Shown: positions 32,251-41,404 of the stretch, one piece after another | How the letters are laid out: each line of letters begins with the position of its first letter | How positions within the stretch are numbered: position 1 is the first letter of the stretch | NCBI RefSeq assembly: GCF_902374955.1 | Contig: NZ_CABKRX010000113.1 | Location: forward strand, 10,706 to 74,705 | Direction of reading: 5' to 3' | Source: Bacillus massilioanorexius | GTDB lineage: Bacteria; Bacillota; Bacilli; Bacillales; DSM-1321 | DNA: 64,000 nt | The notes under the pieces: generated by a model | Seen by the model: only the letters and a program-made list of their open reading frames with translations | Told to the model about the DNA's origin: nothing | Database searches by the model: none | Program-made: the position numbers and the translations under genes

Positions 32251-34848
32251 ATGGATTTTAATAAAATGACTGAACGTGTGCAGCAAGTGTTAGTTGGAGC
32301 ACAACAATTTGCACAGAGTAACCAAAATCAGGAATTAAAGATTGCCCATGTTTTGGCAACGATGATTCAACAAGATGATTTCATTTTACAAAGGGTTTTG
32401 GAAAACCAACACATCCAATTACAAGCTTTTGCAAATGCGGTAAATGAAATAATTGATGGATTACCTCAAGTTTCTACTTCATCAGGAAGTAGCCAAGTAT
32501 ATATGTCACAAAATCTCCAAAATGCGATTGATGCAGCATGGAAAGAAATGAGCAAGTTAGAGGATGAATATTTATCGATTGAACATTTATTACTTGCATT
32601 CTTTTCAAGTTCAGCTGATGAAATAAAGGTTTTGAAAAGAAAATTCAATTTAGATTCAAAGACAATTTTGGTGACAATTAAAGAAATAAGGGGGAGTCAA
32701 AAAGTGACTAGTTCTAATCCGGAAAGCACATATGAAGCTTTAAAAAAATATGGACGTGATCTTGTTGAAGAAGTGAAGAATGGAAAATTAGATCCTGTTA
32801 TTGGCCGTGACTCTGAAATTCGAAATGTTATTCGCATTTTATCAAGAAAAACAAAAAATAATCCAGTCTTAATAGGTGAACCAGGTGTTGGTAAAACAGC
32901 TATTGTAGAAGGATTAGCACAAAGAATTGTTCGAAAAGATGTACCGGAAGGATTAAAAGATAAAACCGTTTTTTCACTTGATATGAGTTCATTAATTGCA
33001 GGTGCTAAATTCCGTGGAGAGTTTGAAGAAAGATTAAAAGCCGTTCTAAATGAAATCAAAAAAAGTGAAGGGAAAATATTATTATTCATAGACGAACTGC
33101 ATACGATTGTTGGAGCAGGTCGTACGGATGGAGCTTTAGATGCCGGTAATATGTTGAAACCAATGCTGGCTCGTGGAGAATTACATTGTATTGGGGCAAC
33201 TACTTTAGATGAGTATCGACAATACATTGAAAAAGATCCAGCATTAGAGCGTCGTTTTCAACAAGTACTAGTTAAGGAACCAGATGTAGAGGATACAGTT
33301 TCAATTTTACGTGGATTAAAAGAAAGATTCGAAGTTCACCATGGGGTTCGGATTCATGATCGTGCGCTTGTTGCTGCGGCTACACTAAGTAATCGCTATA
33401 TTACTGATCGTTTTTTACCAGATAAAGCAATTGATTTAGTAGATGAAGCTTGTGCGATGATTCGTACGGAAATTGATTCTATGCCTACGGAATTGGATGA
33501 ATTAACTCGTAAAGTAATGCAATTGGAAATTGAAGAAGCAGCATTAAAGAAAGAAGAGGATGCGCAAAGTAAGCTACGCTTAGAAGCTTTACAAGAAGAA
33601 CTTGCTAATTTAAAAGAAGAAGCAAACAGCATGCGTTCACAATGGGAGCTAGAAAAGTCAGGTTTGCAAAAAATTCAAGAAAAACGGGAATTACTAGAAA
33701 AGTTAAAACGTCAATTAGAAGATGCGGAAAACGCGTATGACTTAAATAAAGCGGCTGAATTGAGACACGGTAAAATACCTCAATTAGAGAAAGAGCTACA
33801 TCAACTAGAGGAAGATGTAAATAACAGTAAAAATGAATCGAAACTATTGAGAGAAGAAGTAACAGAAGAAGAAATTTCTTCTATTGTTGCTCGTTGGACT
33901 GGAGTCCCTGTTACTAGACTGATGGAGGGTGAAAGAGAAAAATTACTTCGCTTAGAAGATGTACTGCACCAACGTGTAGTGGGACAAGATGAAGCAGTTC
34001 AACTAGTTGCGGATGCTGTTATTCGTGCTCGGGCGGGTATTAAGGATCCTGGCAAACCAATTGGTTCCTTCTTATTTATGGGACCAACGGGTGTAGGGAA
34101 AACAGAGCTTGTAAAGGCGTTGGCAGAAGCATTATTTGATAGTGAAGATCATATGATTCGTATTGATATGTCTGAGTATATGGAAAAACACACGGTATCT
34201 CGTTTAATTGGTGCACCTCCTGGTTATGTAGGTTTTGAGGAAGGTGGGCAATTAACTGAAGCTGTTCGAAGACAACCGTACTCAGTAATACTATTAGATG
34301 AGGTAGAAAAAGCACATAGAGATGTTTTTAATCTATTATTACAAATATTAGATGATGGTCGTATTACAGATTCTCATGGTCGAGTTGTAGACTTCAAAAA
34401 TACGGTTATTATTATGACTTCTAATATTGGATCGGCACATTTAATAGAAGGATCTGTTGATGGAGAAATTAATGAAGAGGCCAGAAATCGTGTAATGACA
34501 GAATTAAAAGGGCACTTCCGACCAGAATTCTTAAATCGTGTCGACGATATTATTATGTTTAAACCACTATCATTAACAGAAGTGAATAAAATTGTCGATA
34601 TCTTAATGAAGGAATTACAAGAACGTTTATCACAAAGATCAATTACCATTGAGTTGAGTGACGAAGCTAGAACGTTTATAGCAAATGCGGCGTATGATCC
34701 AGTTTACGGTGCACGACCACTTAAAAGATACATTCAAAAACATGTAGAAACGGCACTAGCAAGACAGCTAATTGCTGGTGGTGTCACAGAGAATAAAAAG
34801 GCGTTCGTTACTGTAGAGAATGATCAGCTTGTCGTAACATTAAAATAA
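32251..34848 (+). CDS. clpB: ATP-dependent chaperone ClpB
   Basis: ClpB (865 aa) is the hexameric AAA+ disaggregase that works with DnaK to rescue aggregated proteins. Domains in order are an N domain (about 1-145), NBD1 with Walker A GEPGVGKT and Walker B LLFIDELH, a long coiled-coil M domain (about 410-530, rich in Glu/Lys/Leu), then NBD2 with GPTGVGKTE and VILLDEVEKAH, and a C-terminal small domain. The M domain separates it from ClpC/ClpE. ATG 32251 follows AGAGGAGGGG; the frame is open to TTG 32230, but that codon lies before the ribosome binding site. The CtsR box upstream shows heat-shock control. Confidence 0.94.
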   Translation: MDFNKMTERVQQVLVGAQQFAQSNQNQELKIAHVLATMIQQDDFILQRVLENQHIQLQAFANAVNEIIDGLPQVSTSSGSSQVYMSQNLQNAIDAAWKEMSKLEDEYLSIEHLLLAFFSSSADEIKVLKRKFNLDSKTILVTIKEIRGSQKVTSSNPESTYEALKKYGRDLVEEVKNGKLDPVIGRDSEIRNVIRILSRKTKNNPVLIGEPGVGKTAIVEGLAQRIVRKDVPEGLKDKTVFSLDMSSLIAGAKFRGEFEERLKAVLNEIKKSEGKILLFIDELHTIVGAGRTDGALDAGNMLKPMLARGELHCIGATTLDEYRQYIEKDPALERRFQQVLVKEPDVEDTVSILRGLKERFEVHHGVRIHDRALVAAATLSNRYITDRFLPDKAIDLVDEACAMIRTEIDSMPTELDELTRKVMQLEIEEAALKKEEDAQSKLRLEALQEELANLKEEANSMRSQWELEKSGLQKIQEKRELLEKLKRQLEDAENAYDLNKAAELRHGKIPQLEKELHQLEEDVNNSKNESKLLREEVTEEEISSIVARWTGVPVTRLMEGEREKLLRLEDVLHQRVVGQDEAVQLVADAVIRARAGIKDPGKPIGSFLFMGPTGVGKTELVKALAEALFDSEDHMIRIDMSEYMEKHTVSRLIGAPPGYVGFEEGGQLTEAVRRQPYSVILLDEVEKAHRDVFNLLLQILDDGRITDSHGRVVDFKNTVIIMTSNIGSAHLIEGSVDGEINEEARNRVMTELKGHFRPEFLNRVDDIIMFKPLSLTEVNKIVDILMKELQERLSQRSITIELSDEARTFIANAAYDPVYGARPLKRYIQKHVETALARQLIAGGVTENKKAFVTVENDQLVVTLK

Positions 34849-34872
34849 AGTAACAGGTTTTTGAAATTTTAA

Positions 34873-34910
34873 GAAAAAAGAGGCTAGCTAAATAGCTTGC
34901 CTCTTTTTTC
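34873..34910. terminator. Bidirectional terminator, clpB and yjzD
   Basis: A 17-nt arm pair (34873-34889 and 34894-34910, one mismatch) has A6 before and T6 after GAGGC/GCCTC. It lies between convergent clpB and yjzD and can end both transcripts. Confidence 0.82.
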
Positions 34911-34914
34911 TTCA

Positions 34915-35097
34915 TTAATGTTGATCCACTGGCTCGTTAGGAATAACTAACGGTAAAAGCGAAACGATTATAGTAATAGGTATTGATAGAACGGCTCCTG
35001 TTTGGAATGAGTAATCAACACCAATCATAGAACTAACTACGTAAGTAACCATTTGCATTAATAAGAAAACCCAGAAAAAGGTAACTATATAGCGCAT
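34915..35097 (-). CDS. yjzD: YjzD family small membrane protein
   Basis: This 60-aa protein has two hydrophobic segments (about residues 2-22 and 30-52) and a short polar C terminus. It starts MRYIVTFFWVFLLMQMVTYV, which matches YjzD (a DUF2929 member) of B. subtilis in start, size and position. A GTG nine bases earlier (35106) lies inside the AGAGGTG ribosome binding site, so ATG 35097 is the start. The function is unknown. Confidence 0.75.
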   Translation of the reverse strand: MRYIVTFFWVFLLMQMVTYVVSSMIGVDYSFQTGAVLSIPITIIVSLLPLVIPNEPVDQH

Positions 35098-35106
35098 ACT
35101 TTTCAC

Positions 35107-35663
35107 CTCTTATGTTCGTCAATACTTTACATATTACCATATTTCCTTCTATTTAGGAAACGACTTTTTGAATATTTAACGATTTATTTGGTTAATAACT
35201 CACAATATATACATTATTCTGATATAAACAAAACTCACTGTTTTTTCACAAAAATCATGTGAATTGGAGATGAGCGATTGTATTGAACTTCAGAATAAAT
35301 GCTAGTGAAAGGGATTCACTTAACCAAAGAAGAAAATCGTTTAATTCATTTAATATGATACCCGAAAATCATTGAAACTAACGATTGTTTCAATTAAAAT
35401 GAGGTCAAATTTAAGGAATGATCCTTTGGTGAAATTCGAAGAAAAAGGAAAGATTATAATAATCGAACGCTATTAACAGATATTACGCTACTAATTTAAC
35501 TTTACTCTTGATAGATATATTAAGCTAGGTGGTATTTTGTGGCATATTAAAGATGGGTTTTTTAACTTTTCTTATAATTGTGCGTATTTATTAGGCTTTT
35601 CTTCTTAACATTTTTCGGAAATTACATACAAATAATAGGAGAAACAATAGAAAGGACGGGCCT
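35107..35663. other. 557-bp gap, no gene recognised
   Basis: This AT-rich stretch between yjzD and yjaU has only short interrupted frames on both strands. Pieces with frequent stops (for example from about 35270) look like decayed coding sequence, but I could not tie them to a family. The region must hold the yjaU promoter; AGGACGGG before 35664 is its ribosome binding site. Confidence 0.4.
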
Positions 35664-36386
35664 ATGATGCTAAGAAGTTTTATATATGATGGTCAATGGA
35701 ATATCATATATTATCCTCCAAAACCAAGTGGATTTGCGGTCTTCATTATTGGAGACCATCATCAATATGTCAATAATTTATCTAGCTATTGGTTACAACA
35801 TCCTGGGCGCTTTCAAATCTTGGAGCAAATACTAGAGCAAGGATATACAGGATTTTCATCAAATTTATATGGAGAGCATTGGGGGAATAATAAAGCTGTC
35901 CAATTAGCTAAAACCATCTATCAATTGTGCATGAAAAAAGAAATATTGAATAATAAAATTCATATATTAGCTGAAGGAAAAGGTGCCTTAGTTGCAATGC
36001 AATTAATATCAGAACTGAAAGGCAATGTTCGTTCAGCTGTATTTTTAAATCCGGTTTTATCTGTTAAACAAAGTTGGAAAAAAGAAAGAGAAAGAGTTAT
36101 ATATTATAAGCCGTTTATGAAATCAATGTCGAGAGCATACGAAACAAGTGAAGATGAAATCGAAACAAACTATAAAGAATTTCAAGATGAAAAGCTAAGC
36201 GCTTCAGTTCCGATAAAAGTCATTCATGTTTTAGATAATGATTATAAAGAGCAATCGAAGTTATACAAACAACTTCAAAAAAATAATCAAGATGAAACGG
36301 AGATACTATATTTATTACCAGAAAAAAGATATAAAGTAGCAAGTGAAGCTATAACATTTTTTAAAAAGTATGAAAAAGTCCTTTAA
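35664..36386 (+). CDS. yjaU: YjaU, alpha/beta-hydrolase-like protein without catalytic triad
   Basis: This 240-aa protein is placed as yjaU by its position between yjzD and yjaV-med. Its layout suggests an alpha/beta hydrolase: an early strand VFIIGDHH, an elbow region HILAEGKGALVAMQL, then AVFLNPVLS and VIHVLDNDY. At the elbow the usual G-x-S-x-G reads A-E-G-K-G, so the nucleophile Ser is replaced by Gly. No His is found where the catalytic one should be, near LLPEKRYKV. It is probably a non-catalytic fold or a misassigned family. The function is unknown. yjaV follows after 55 bases. Confidence 0.62.
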   Translation: MMLRSFIYDGQWNIIYYPPKPSGFAVFIIGDHHQYVNNLSSYWLQHPGRFQILEQILEQGYTGFSSNLYGEHWGNNKAVQLAKTIYQLCMKKEILNNKIHILAEGKGALVAMQLISELKGNVRSAVFLNPVLSVKQSWKKERERVIYYKPFMKSMSRAYETSEDEIETNYKEFQDEKLSASVPIKVIHVLDNDYKEQSKLYKQLQKNNQDETEILYLLPEKRYKVASEAITFFKKYEKVL

Positions 36387-36441
36387 TTTTACCTACTGCA
36401 TATAATATTAAATAAAGGTTGATGCAGTAGGAGGATGATTC

Positions 36442-37215
36442 ATGTCAAGGAATATTGTTGTCGGTGCTCTTCGCTTTTTCGGATTTCATATTTGTAATTT
36501 TTTACTTGAGAAAGGACAAAGGGTGGCAGGGATTGAATGGGATATGAAATCTGTTGAACATCAAGAAGCAAAGGAAATGTTTATTGGCCGTAATGCGAAT
36601 TTCTCACTCTTAACAGAAAATCATTCTTTTTTGATTGAGGAAGATGATAACATTTATATAAGCATATATGATTATTTACTAGAGGAAGATAGAAGTTGCT
36701 TTCTTTTTTTCTTAGAAACACTAAATCGATTTACTCCATCATCTTTTCAAATCCAATGTAAAGTCTATATTTTTATTCCTCGAAATCTTCCGGAAGAATA
36801 CAATGATCAAATTGAAAGTTGGAAAAATGCACTTCCACCTAATGCCTCTTATCAATGGATATATATATCAGATTTATACGGTCCTTGGATATCTACTACA
36901 TCTAATATTCAAAAAAATATGCTTGGAGAGCAGCATGAAATAGATATGTCGCATTCCATTTATATCGATGATTTTTTATCTCATTTAGAAGCGATACAAC
37001 AGAGTGGCAGCTTAATCGTAAATGTCGAGCCTAAATATAATGAGGGCTGGAGAAAGGATTACGCTGAATTTTTTAAAGTAGAAGCTACAGTAGAATCTTC
37101 GAAACAAAATGATGATGACGCATTTATTGTTACTACAAATACTACCTTAATCAAAGGATTACAGCAGCTAGCTAAACATAATGATAAGATAAAATTTCTT
37201 GATCAATGGAAATAA
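36442..37215 (+). CDS. yjaV: YjaV, degenerate NAD-epimerase-like protein
   Basis: This 257-aa protein has an N terminus (NIVVGALRFFGFHICNFLLEKG) that follows the extended SDR/epimerase pattern. The glycine-rich loop is damaged, however: GxxGxxG reads GALRFFG with the middle Gly lost. Later QWIYISDLYGPWIS recalls the VYGP segment of epimerases, and there is no Y-x(3)-K catalytic pair that I can see. It is named yjaV by synteny with med-comZ. It may have a binding or regulatory role. GGAGGATG provides the ribosome binding site. Confidence 0.6.
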   Translation: MSRNIVVGALRFFGFHICNFLLEKGQRVAGIEWDMKSVEHQEAKEMFIGRNANFSLLTENHSFLIEEDDNIYISIYDYLLEEDRSCFLFFLETLNRFTPSSFQIQCKVYIFIPRNLPEEYNDQIESWKNALPPNASYQWIYISDLYGPWISTTSNIQKNMLGEQHEIDMSHSIYIDDFLSHLEAIQQSGSLIVNVEPKYNEGWRKDYAEFFKVEATVESSKQNDDDAFIVTTNTTLIKGLQQLAKHNDKIKFLDQWK

Positions 37216-37393
37216 CAAATAACTGATGTAATATAGAGTTGTTCTGATAAATAGTATGATATTCTCACTTAATTTAGGAAATATATATCGTATTCTATAA
37301 GAGATATTCTCTTCTTAATTGCGAATAATTATGTATAATGATAATTGTCATAATTTATTTACAATTTGAGGAAGGGAACCGATTTTTTGTCAT

Positions 37394-38368
37394 ATGAAAA
37401 CTTCTTTAATTAAATTATCTATAGCACTTATTGTATTAATACTGGTCGGTATGTTTACATTTTTTCGTTTTTTTACAGAGGAACCTGGACAGATGAATGC
37501 TGTAGGTTTACTGGTTCCTGATACGATTAATGACCAAGGATGGGGGACAAAAGGATACAAAGCATTAATAGATATAGGTAATCAATTTGATGTTAATGTG
37601 TTTTACCGAGAAAAAATTAATTCAAAGGAACAAGTAGAAAGTGCAATTAAAGAATTCCAAAGACAAGGAGTAAACTTCATCATCGGAAATGATAATCATT
37701 ATGTACAGATATTTAATGAGATTTCGAATAAATATCCTGATATTCATTTTGTAAGTGTGAACGGTAAAGCTGAAAATAGGAATACAACATCTGTTAATTT
37801 TGATGGTTATGCAATGGGGTATTTTGGTGGAATGGTTGCTAGTAAAATGAGTAAGACTGGCAATTTAGGGGTTATTGCTGCATATAAATGGCAAGGTGAG
37901 ATTCAAGGATTTATCGATGGAGCAAAATTCCAGAATCCAGAAACGAATGTTATGGTTAAATATGTAGATGATTGGGACGATGATGAAAAAGCTTTACAGT
38001 ATTTAGATGAGTTAATTTTAAAAAATGTCGATGTATTTTATCCAGCGGGCGATGGATACAATGTACCAGTTATCGAGAAAGTGAAGGAAAAAGGGCTTTT
38101 TATCATTGGGTATGTTTCAGATCAAAGAGACCTTGGGGAAAATACAGTTTTAACAAGTACAGTCCAGCATATCGATACATTGTATAGCATAGTAGCAGAG
38201 GAATTTAATAATGGCACATTAAAAAATGGTACGTTTTATTTTGATTTTAGAGATGATGTCATAACGATGGGAAGATATAGTCCTCTTGTTTCAAAGGCTT
38301 ATCAAGAGAAAATTAAACGCTATATCGAGAATTATAAAATATCCGGAACATTTCCTAAAAAGGAGTAG
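37394..38368 (+). CDS. med: Med, BMP-family positive regulator of comK
   Basis: This 324-aa protein has a single N-terminal membrane segment (about 8-26) and a BMP/PnrA-type substrate-binding domain: GLLVPDTINDQGWGTKGYKA, FIIGNDNHY, SVNFDGYAMGYFGGMVA, VFYPAGDGYNVPV. Unlike true BMP lipoproteins it has no lipobox Cys. In B. subtilis, Med raises comK expression and affects competence. ATG 37394 follows GAGGAAGGG. comZ follows three bases after its stop, exactly as in B. subtilis. Confidence 0.82.
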   Translation: MKTSLIKLSIALIVLILVGMFTFFRFFTEEPGQMNAVGLLVPDTINDQGWGTKGYKALIDIGNQFDVNVFYREKINSKEQVESAIKEFQRQGVNFIIGNDNHYVQIFNEISNKYPDIHFVSVNGKAENRNTTSVNFDGYAMGYFGGMVASKMSKTGNLGVIAAYKWQGEIQGFIDGAKFQNPETNVMVKYVDDWDDDEKALQYLDELILKNVDVFYPAGDGYNVPVIEKVKEKGLFIIGYVSDQRDLGENTVLTSTVQHIDTLYSIVAEEFNNGTLKNGTFYFDFRDDVITMGRYSPLVSKAYQEKIKRYIENYKISGTFPKKE

Positions 38369-38371
38369 CTT

Positions 38372-38560
38372 ATGATGAATAAACGTCAAATGGAGTTTAT
38401 GAACATTGCTATGAAACATTTTCCAGAAGCGAAAGAGAAATTAAAATCGGTTGGAATTGAGATTTCAATGGATATGCTACCGACATTCATGGACTTATTT
38501 ACAAAAGTAATGAATGAAGCATATGATATGGGGAAACGTGATGGTCTGCGTCGAAAGTAA
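38372..38560 (+). CDS. comZ: ComZ, repressor of comG
   Basis: This 62-aa helical protein (MNIAMKHFPEAKEKLKSVGIEISMDMLPTF ... in outline) has the spacing of ComZ, which in B. subtilis represses the comG operon. It has no membrane segment or known enzyme motif. It is placed three bases after med, with two Met codons at 38372 and 38375 near a ribosome binding site AAAGGAG in the med 3' end. Together med and comZ tune late competence genes. A terminator follows. Confidence 0.82.
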   Translation: MMNKRQMEFMNIAMKHFPEAKEKLKSVGIEISMDMLPTFMDLFTKVMNEAYDMGKRDGLRRK

Positions 38561-38589
38561 TAGATCAATGAATTAGGTTCTATAGTAGG

Positions 38590-38630
38590 AGGAGCTACAG
38601 TCTTTTTTGATAAGCTGAATAGCTCCTTTT
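38590..38630 (+). terminator. Terminator after med-comZ
   Basis: AGGAGCT at 38590-38596 pairs with AGCTCCT at 38621-38627 and is followed by T residues. The loop is 24 nt with T6 inside, so the terminator is of moderate quality. Confidence 0.6.
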
Positions 38631-38787
38631 TATTTTGATATGGAGATATTATGAGAATGTAATTATTAGTTAGAGTCCCTTGTGGGCACCGTTCTTATGT
38701 CTAGAAAGTAGAAGAGCGAGCTTGTCATAAGGGGATGAGAGCTAATCTGGACACTAGCACTTTTCATAAAATAATTGAAATTGTATC

Positions 38788-38837
38788 TTGCATGATGAGG
38801 TTTGATTATGTAAAATTAGTACCAAGTCATAGTAATT
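38788..38837 (+). promoter_or_regulatory. fabH-fabF promoter with FapR-like site
   Basis: A -35 TTGCAT (38788-38793) and a -10 TAAAAT (38811-38816) have a 17-bp spacer. Overlapping the -10 end and the start point is TTAGTACC followed by AAGTC and then ATAGTAA (38816-38835). This resembles the FapR operator, with a perfect left half and a looser right half. FapR senses malonyl-CoA and controls fatty acid and phospholipid genes in Bacillus. Confidence 0.68.
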
Positions 38838-38885
38838 GATATTAATAATGTATATAAATGTTTGAATGAAAAGGGGTTGCTTATG

Positions 38886-39824
38886 ATGAATGCTGGAATC
38901 CTTGGGATTGGCCGATACCTACCAGAAAAAGTCGTAACAAATGCTGATTTAGAAAAAATCATGGATACATCAGATGAATGGATTAGAACGCGTACAGGAA
39001 TACAAGAAAGAAGACATGCTAATGAGGATGTTAATACATCACATATGGCTTATAGAGCAGCGTTAGAAGCGTTAGAGAAATCTGGTATTCAAGCCGAAGA
39101 AATTGATTTAATTTTAGTTGCGACTGTTACACCAGACCAAGCTTTTCCTACGGTTTCTTGTATGATTCAAGAACAGTTAGGGGCAAAAAATGCAGCAGCA
39201 ATGGATATAAGTGCTGCATGTGCTGGTTTCATGTATGGCATGGCAACTGCTGAACAATTCATAAAAAATAAAACGTATAAATATGTTTTAATAGTCGGTG
39301 TAGAAAAGTTATCTAAGATTACAAATTGGGATGATCGAAATACAGCCGTTTTATTTGGAGATGGTGCCGGTGCAGTTGTAATGGGACCTGTATCTGACGG
39401 AAAAGGATTGTTAGCATTTGAACTTGGTGCTGATGGTACTGGAGGAAAATATTTATATCAAGATAGTGAAAATCATATTGTTATGAATGGTAGAGAAGTA
39501 TTTAAATTTGCTGTTCGTCAAATGGGGCAATCTTGTATAAATGTTTTAGAAAAAGCAAATTTGAAAAAAGAAGATGTAGATTATTTAATTCCACACCAAG
39601 CTAACTTACGTATTATGGAGTCAGCGAGAGAACGATTAGAGCTTCCTCCTGAAAAAATGTCAAAAACGGTGCATAAATATGGAAATAATTCAGCGGCTTC
39701 TATTCCAATCGCATTGGCAGAAGAATTAGAAGCGGGTAAAATTAAAGAGAATGATCTTGTTGTAATGGTAGGCTTCGGCGGAGGATTAACTTGGGGAGCT
39801 ATTGCATTACGATGGGGAAGATAA
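38886..39824 (+). CDS. fabH: Beta-ketoacyl-ACP synthase III
   Basis: FabH (312 aa) starts fatty acid synthesis by condensing an acyl-CoA primer, in Bacillus mainly branched, with malonyl-ACP. The triad is intact: Cys in SAACAGFMYG, His in IPHQANLRIMES and Asn in KYGNNSAAS. ATG 38886 gives the length of B. subtilis FabHA; ATG 38883 is equally in frame, and TTG 38862 precedes the AAGGGG ribosome binding site at 38871-38876 so is not used. It lies 31 bases before fabF in one operon under a FapR-like site. Confidence 0.92.
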   Translation: MNAGILGIGRYLPEKVVTNADLEKIMDTSDEWIRTRTGIQERRHANEDVNTSHMAYRAALEALEKSGIQAEEIDLILVATVTPDQAFPTVSCMIQEQLGAKNAAAMDISAACAGFMYGMATAEQFIKNKTYKYVLIVGVEKLSKITNWDDRNTAVLFGDGAGAVVMGPVSDGKGLLAFELGADGTGGKYLYQDSENHIVMNGREVFKFAVRQMGQSCINVLEKANLKKEDVDYLIPHQANLRIMESARERLELPPEKMSKTVHKYGNNSAASIPIALAEELEAGKIKENDLVVMVGFGGGLTWGAIALRWGR

Positions 39825-39855
39825 TTTAAGAATGATGGTAAGGAGCTGACAAGGC

Positions 39856-41094
39856 ATGAAAAGGCGCGTTGTAGTAACGGGCATTGGTGCAGTGACACCA
39901 CTTGGAAATGATGCTTATACAACTTGGAATAATATAAAACAAGGTAAATCAGGAATTGGTCCGTTAACAAGAATTAATAAAGATGAGTATCCTGCAAAGG
40001 TAGCAGCAGAAGTGAAAGATTTTTCAATTGGCGAATTTGTAGATCGTAAAGATGCACGCAAAATGGATCGCTTTACGCATTATGCAATTGCAGCTGCTAA
40101 GATGGCGGTAGATGATGCGAAGCTAGAGATTAATGACAGTAATGCGAATCGTATTGGTGTTTGGGTTGGTTCTGGAATTGGTGGAATGGAAACATTCGAA
40201 ACACAATATGAAACTTTCTTAAACAGAGGTTATCGTAGAGTAAGCCCGTTCTTTGTACCTATGATGATTCCAGATATGGCTACTGGCCAAGTATCGATTT
40301 ATTTAGGTGCAAAAGGTGTTAACTCATGTACAGTAACCGCTTGTGCGACAGGAACAAATTCTATTGGTGATGCATTTAAGGTTATTCAACGTGGAGATGC
40401 AGATGCGATGATTACAGGTGGTGCAGAAGCACCAATTACGAAAATGTCAGTTGCAGGATTCTGCGCTAACACAGCATTATCCACTAATCCAGATCCAGAA
40501 AAGGCTAGTAGACCTTTTGACGCAAATCGTGATGGCTTCATTATCGGTGAAGGTGCTGGAATTGTTGTGCTTGAAGAATTAGAACACGCTCTAGCACGTG
40601 GTGCTAATATATATGCTGAAATTGTTGGATATGGTTCTACAGGAGATGCATATCATATTACAGCTCCAGCTCCAGGTGGAGAGGGGGGAGCACGTGCTAT
40701 GAAGATTGCTCTTGATGATGCAGGTCTAGCACCTGAAGATGTTGGATATATCAATGCTCATGGAACAAGTACAGAATACAATGATAAATATGAAACAATG
40801 GCTATAAAAGAAGTATTTGGTGAACATGCATATCATCTAGCAGTTAGTTCAACGAAATCTATGACAGGTCATTTACTAGGTGCTGCTGGTGGAATTGAAG
40901 CAATCTTTACCGTATTAGCGATAAAAGAAGGTATTCTACCTCCGACGATTAATTTAGACACACCAGACCCAGAATGTGACTTAGATTATGTTCCTAATGA
41001 AGCGCGATCACAAGAAATCAAGGCGGCTATTAGTAACTCACTAGGTTTCGGTGGTCATAACGCAACTATTGCATTTAAAAAATTCGAAAACTAA
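39856..41094 (+). CDS. fabF: Beta-ketoacyl-ACP synthase II
   Basis: FabF (412 aa) is the elongation condensing enzyme of type II fatty acid synthesis. The Cys-His-His triad is seen in VTACATGTNSIG, NAHGTSTEYND and KSMTGHLLGAAG, and the C-terminal NSLGFGGHNA loop is present. AGGAGCTGAC precedes ATG 39856. It is the second gene of the fabH-fabF operon and is followed by a terminator. FabF is the target of cerulenin and platensimycin in this family. Confidence 0.94.
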   Translation: MKRRVVVTGIGAVTPLGNDAYTTWNNIKQGKSGIGPLTRINKDEYPAKVAAEVKDFSIGEFVDRKDARKMDRFTHYAIAAAKMAVDDAKLEINDSNANRIGVWVGSGIGGMETFETQYETFLNRGYRRVSPFFVPMMIPDMATGQVSIYLGAKGVNSCTVTACATGTNSIGDAFKVIQRGDADAMITGGAEAPITKMSVAGFCANTALSTNPDPEKASRPFDANRDGFIIGEGAGIVVLEELEHALARGANIYAEIVGYGSTGDAYHITAPAPGGEGGARAMKIALDDAGLAPEDVGYINAHGTSTEYNDKYETMAIKEVFGEHAYHLAVSSTKSMTGHLLGAAGGIEAIFTVLAIKEGILPPTINLDTPDPECDLDYVPNEARSQEIKAAISNSLGFGGHNATIAFKKFEN

Positions 41095-41105
41095 GCAAAA
41101 AAGCG

Positions 41106-41139
41106 AAAACTGATATCCATTTTGGGTGTCAGTTTTTTT
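41106..41139 (+). terminator. Terminator after fabF
   Basis: AAAACTGATATCC at 41106-41118 pairs with GGTGTCAGTTTT (G-T allowed) at 41125-41136, followed by more T residues. Confidence 0.75.
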
Positions 41140-41404
41140 GTAGTTTACTTAGGTAAAGAGAACTGATTTGTGGTTATCTTTTGAGAATAGGGTATTTAGT
41201 CTTGTGTATTATAGGTAACTATGTGAGAATCGAAAAAACTAAGAAAAGAATTGTATTGAAGAATCGTGTTTAAGCACCTACTTTATACCCTATTTTAGAA
41301 ACAGTCCTTATAGATAAGTAGCGGGTGTAATAAAAACTTTTCAAAATCATACTATGGTAGAGGGCATCTTATTTCTGGAAAATGAAAGAGAAGTAGGTGA
41401 AATA

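Noticed and set aside
32697..33227. 176-codon minus-strand frame inside clpB
   Set aside because: It overlaps ClpB nucleotide-binding domain 1 in full. It is a shadow frame with no start signal.
35270..35560. Possible decayed gene between yjzD and yjaU
   Set aside because: Short frames with many stops look coding-like in places, but I could not match any protein family. It is therefore described only as a gap.
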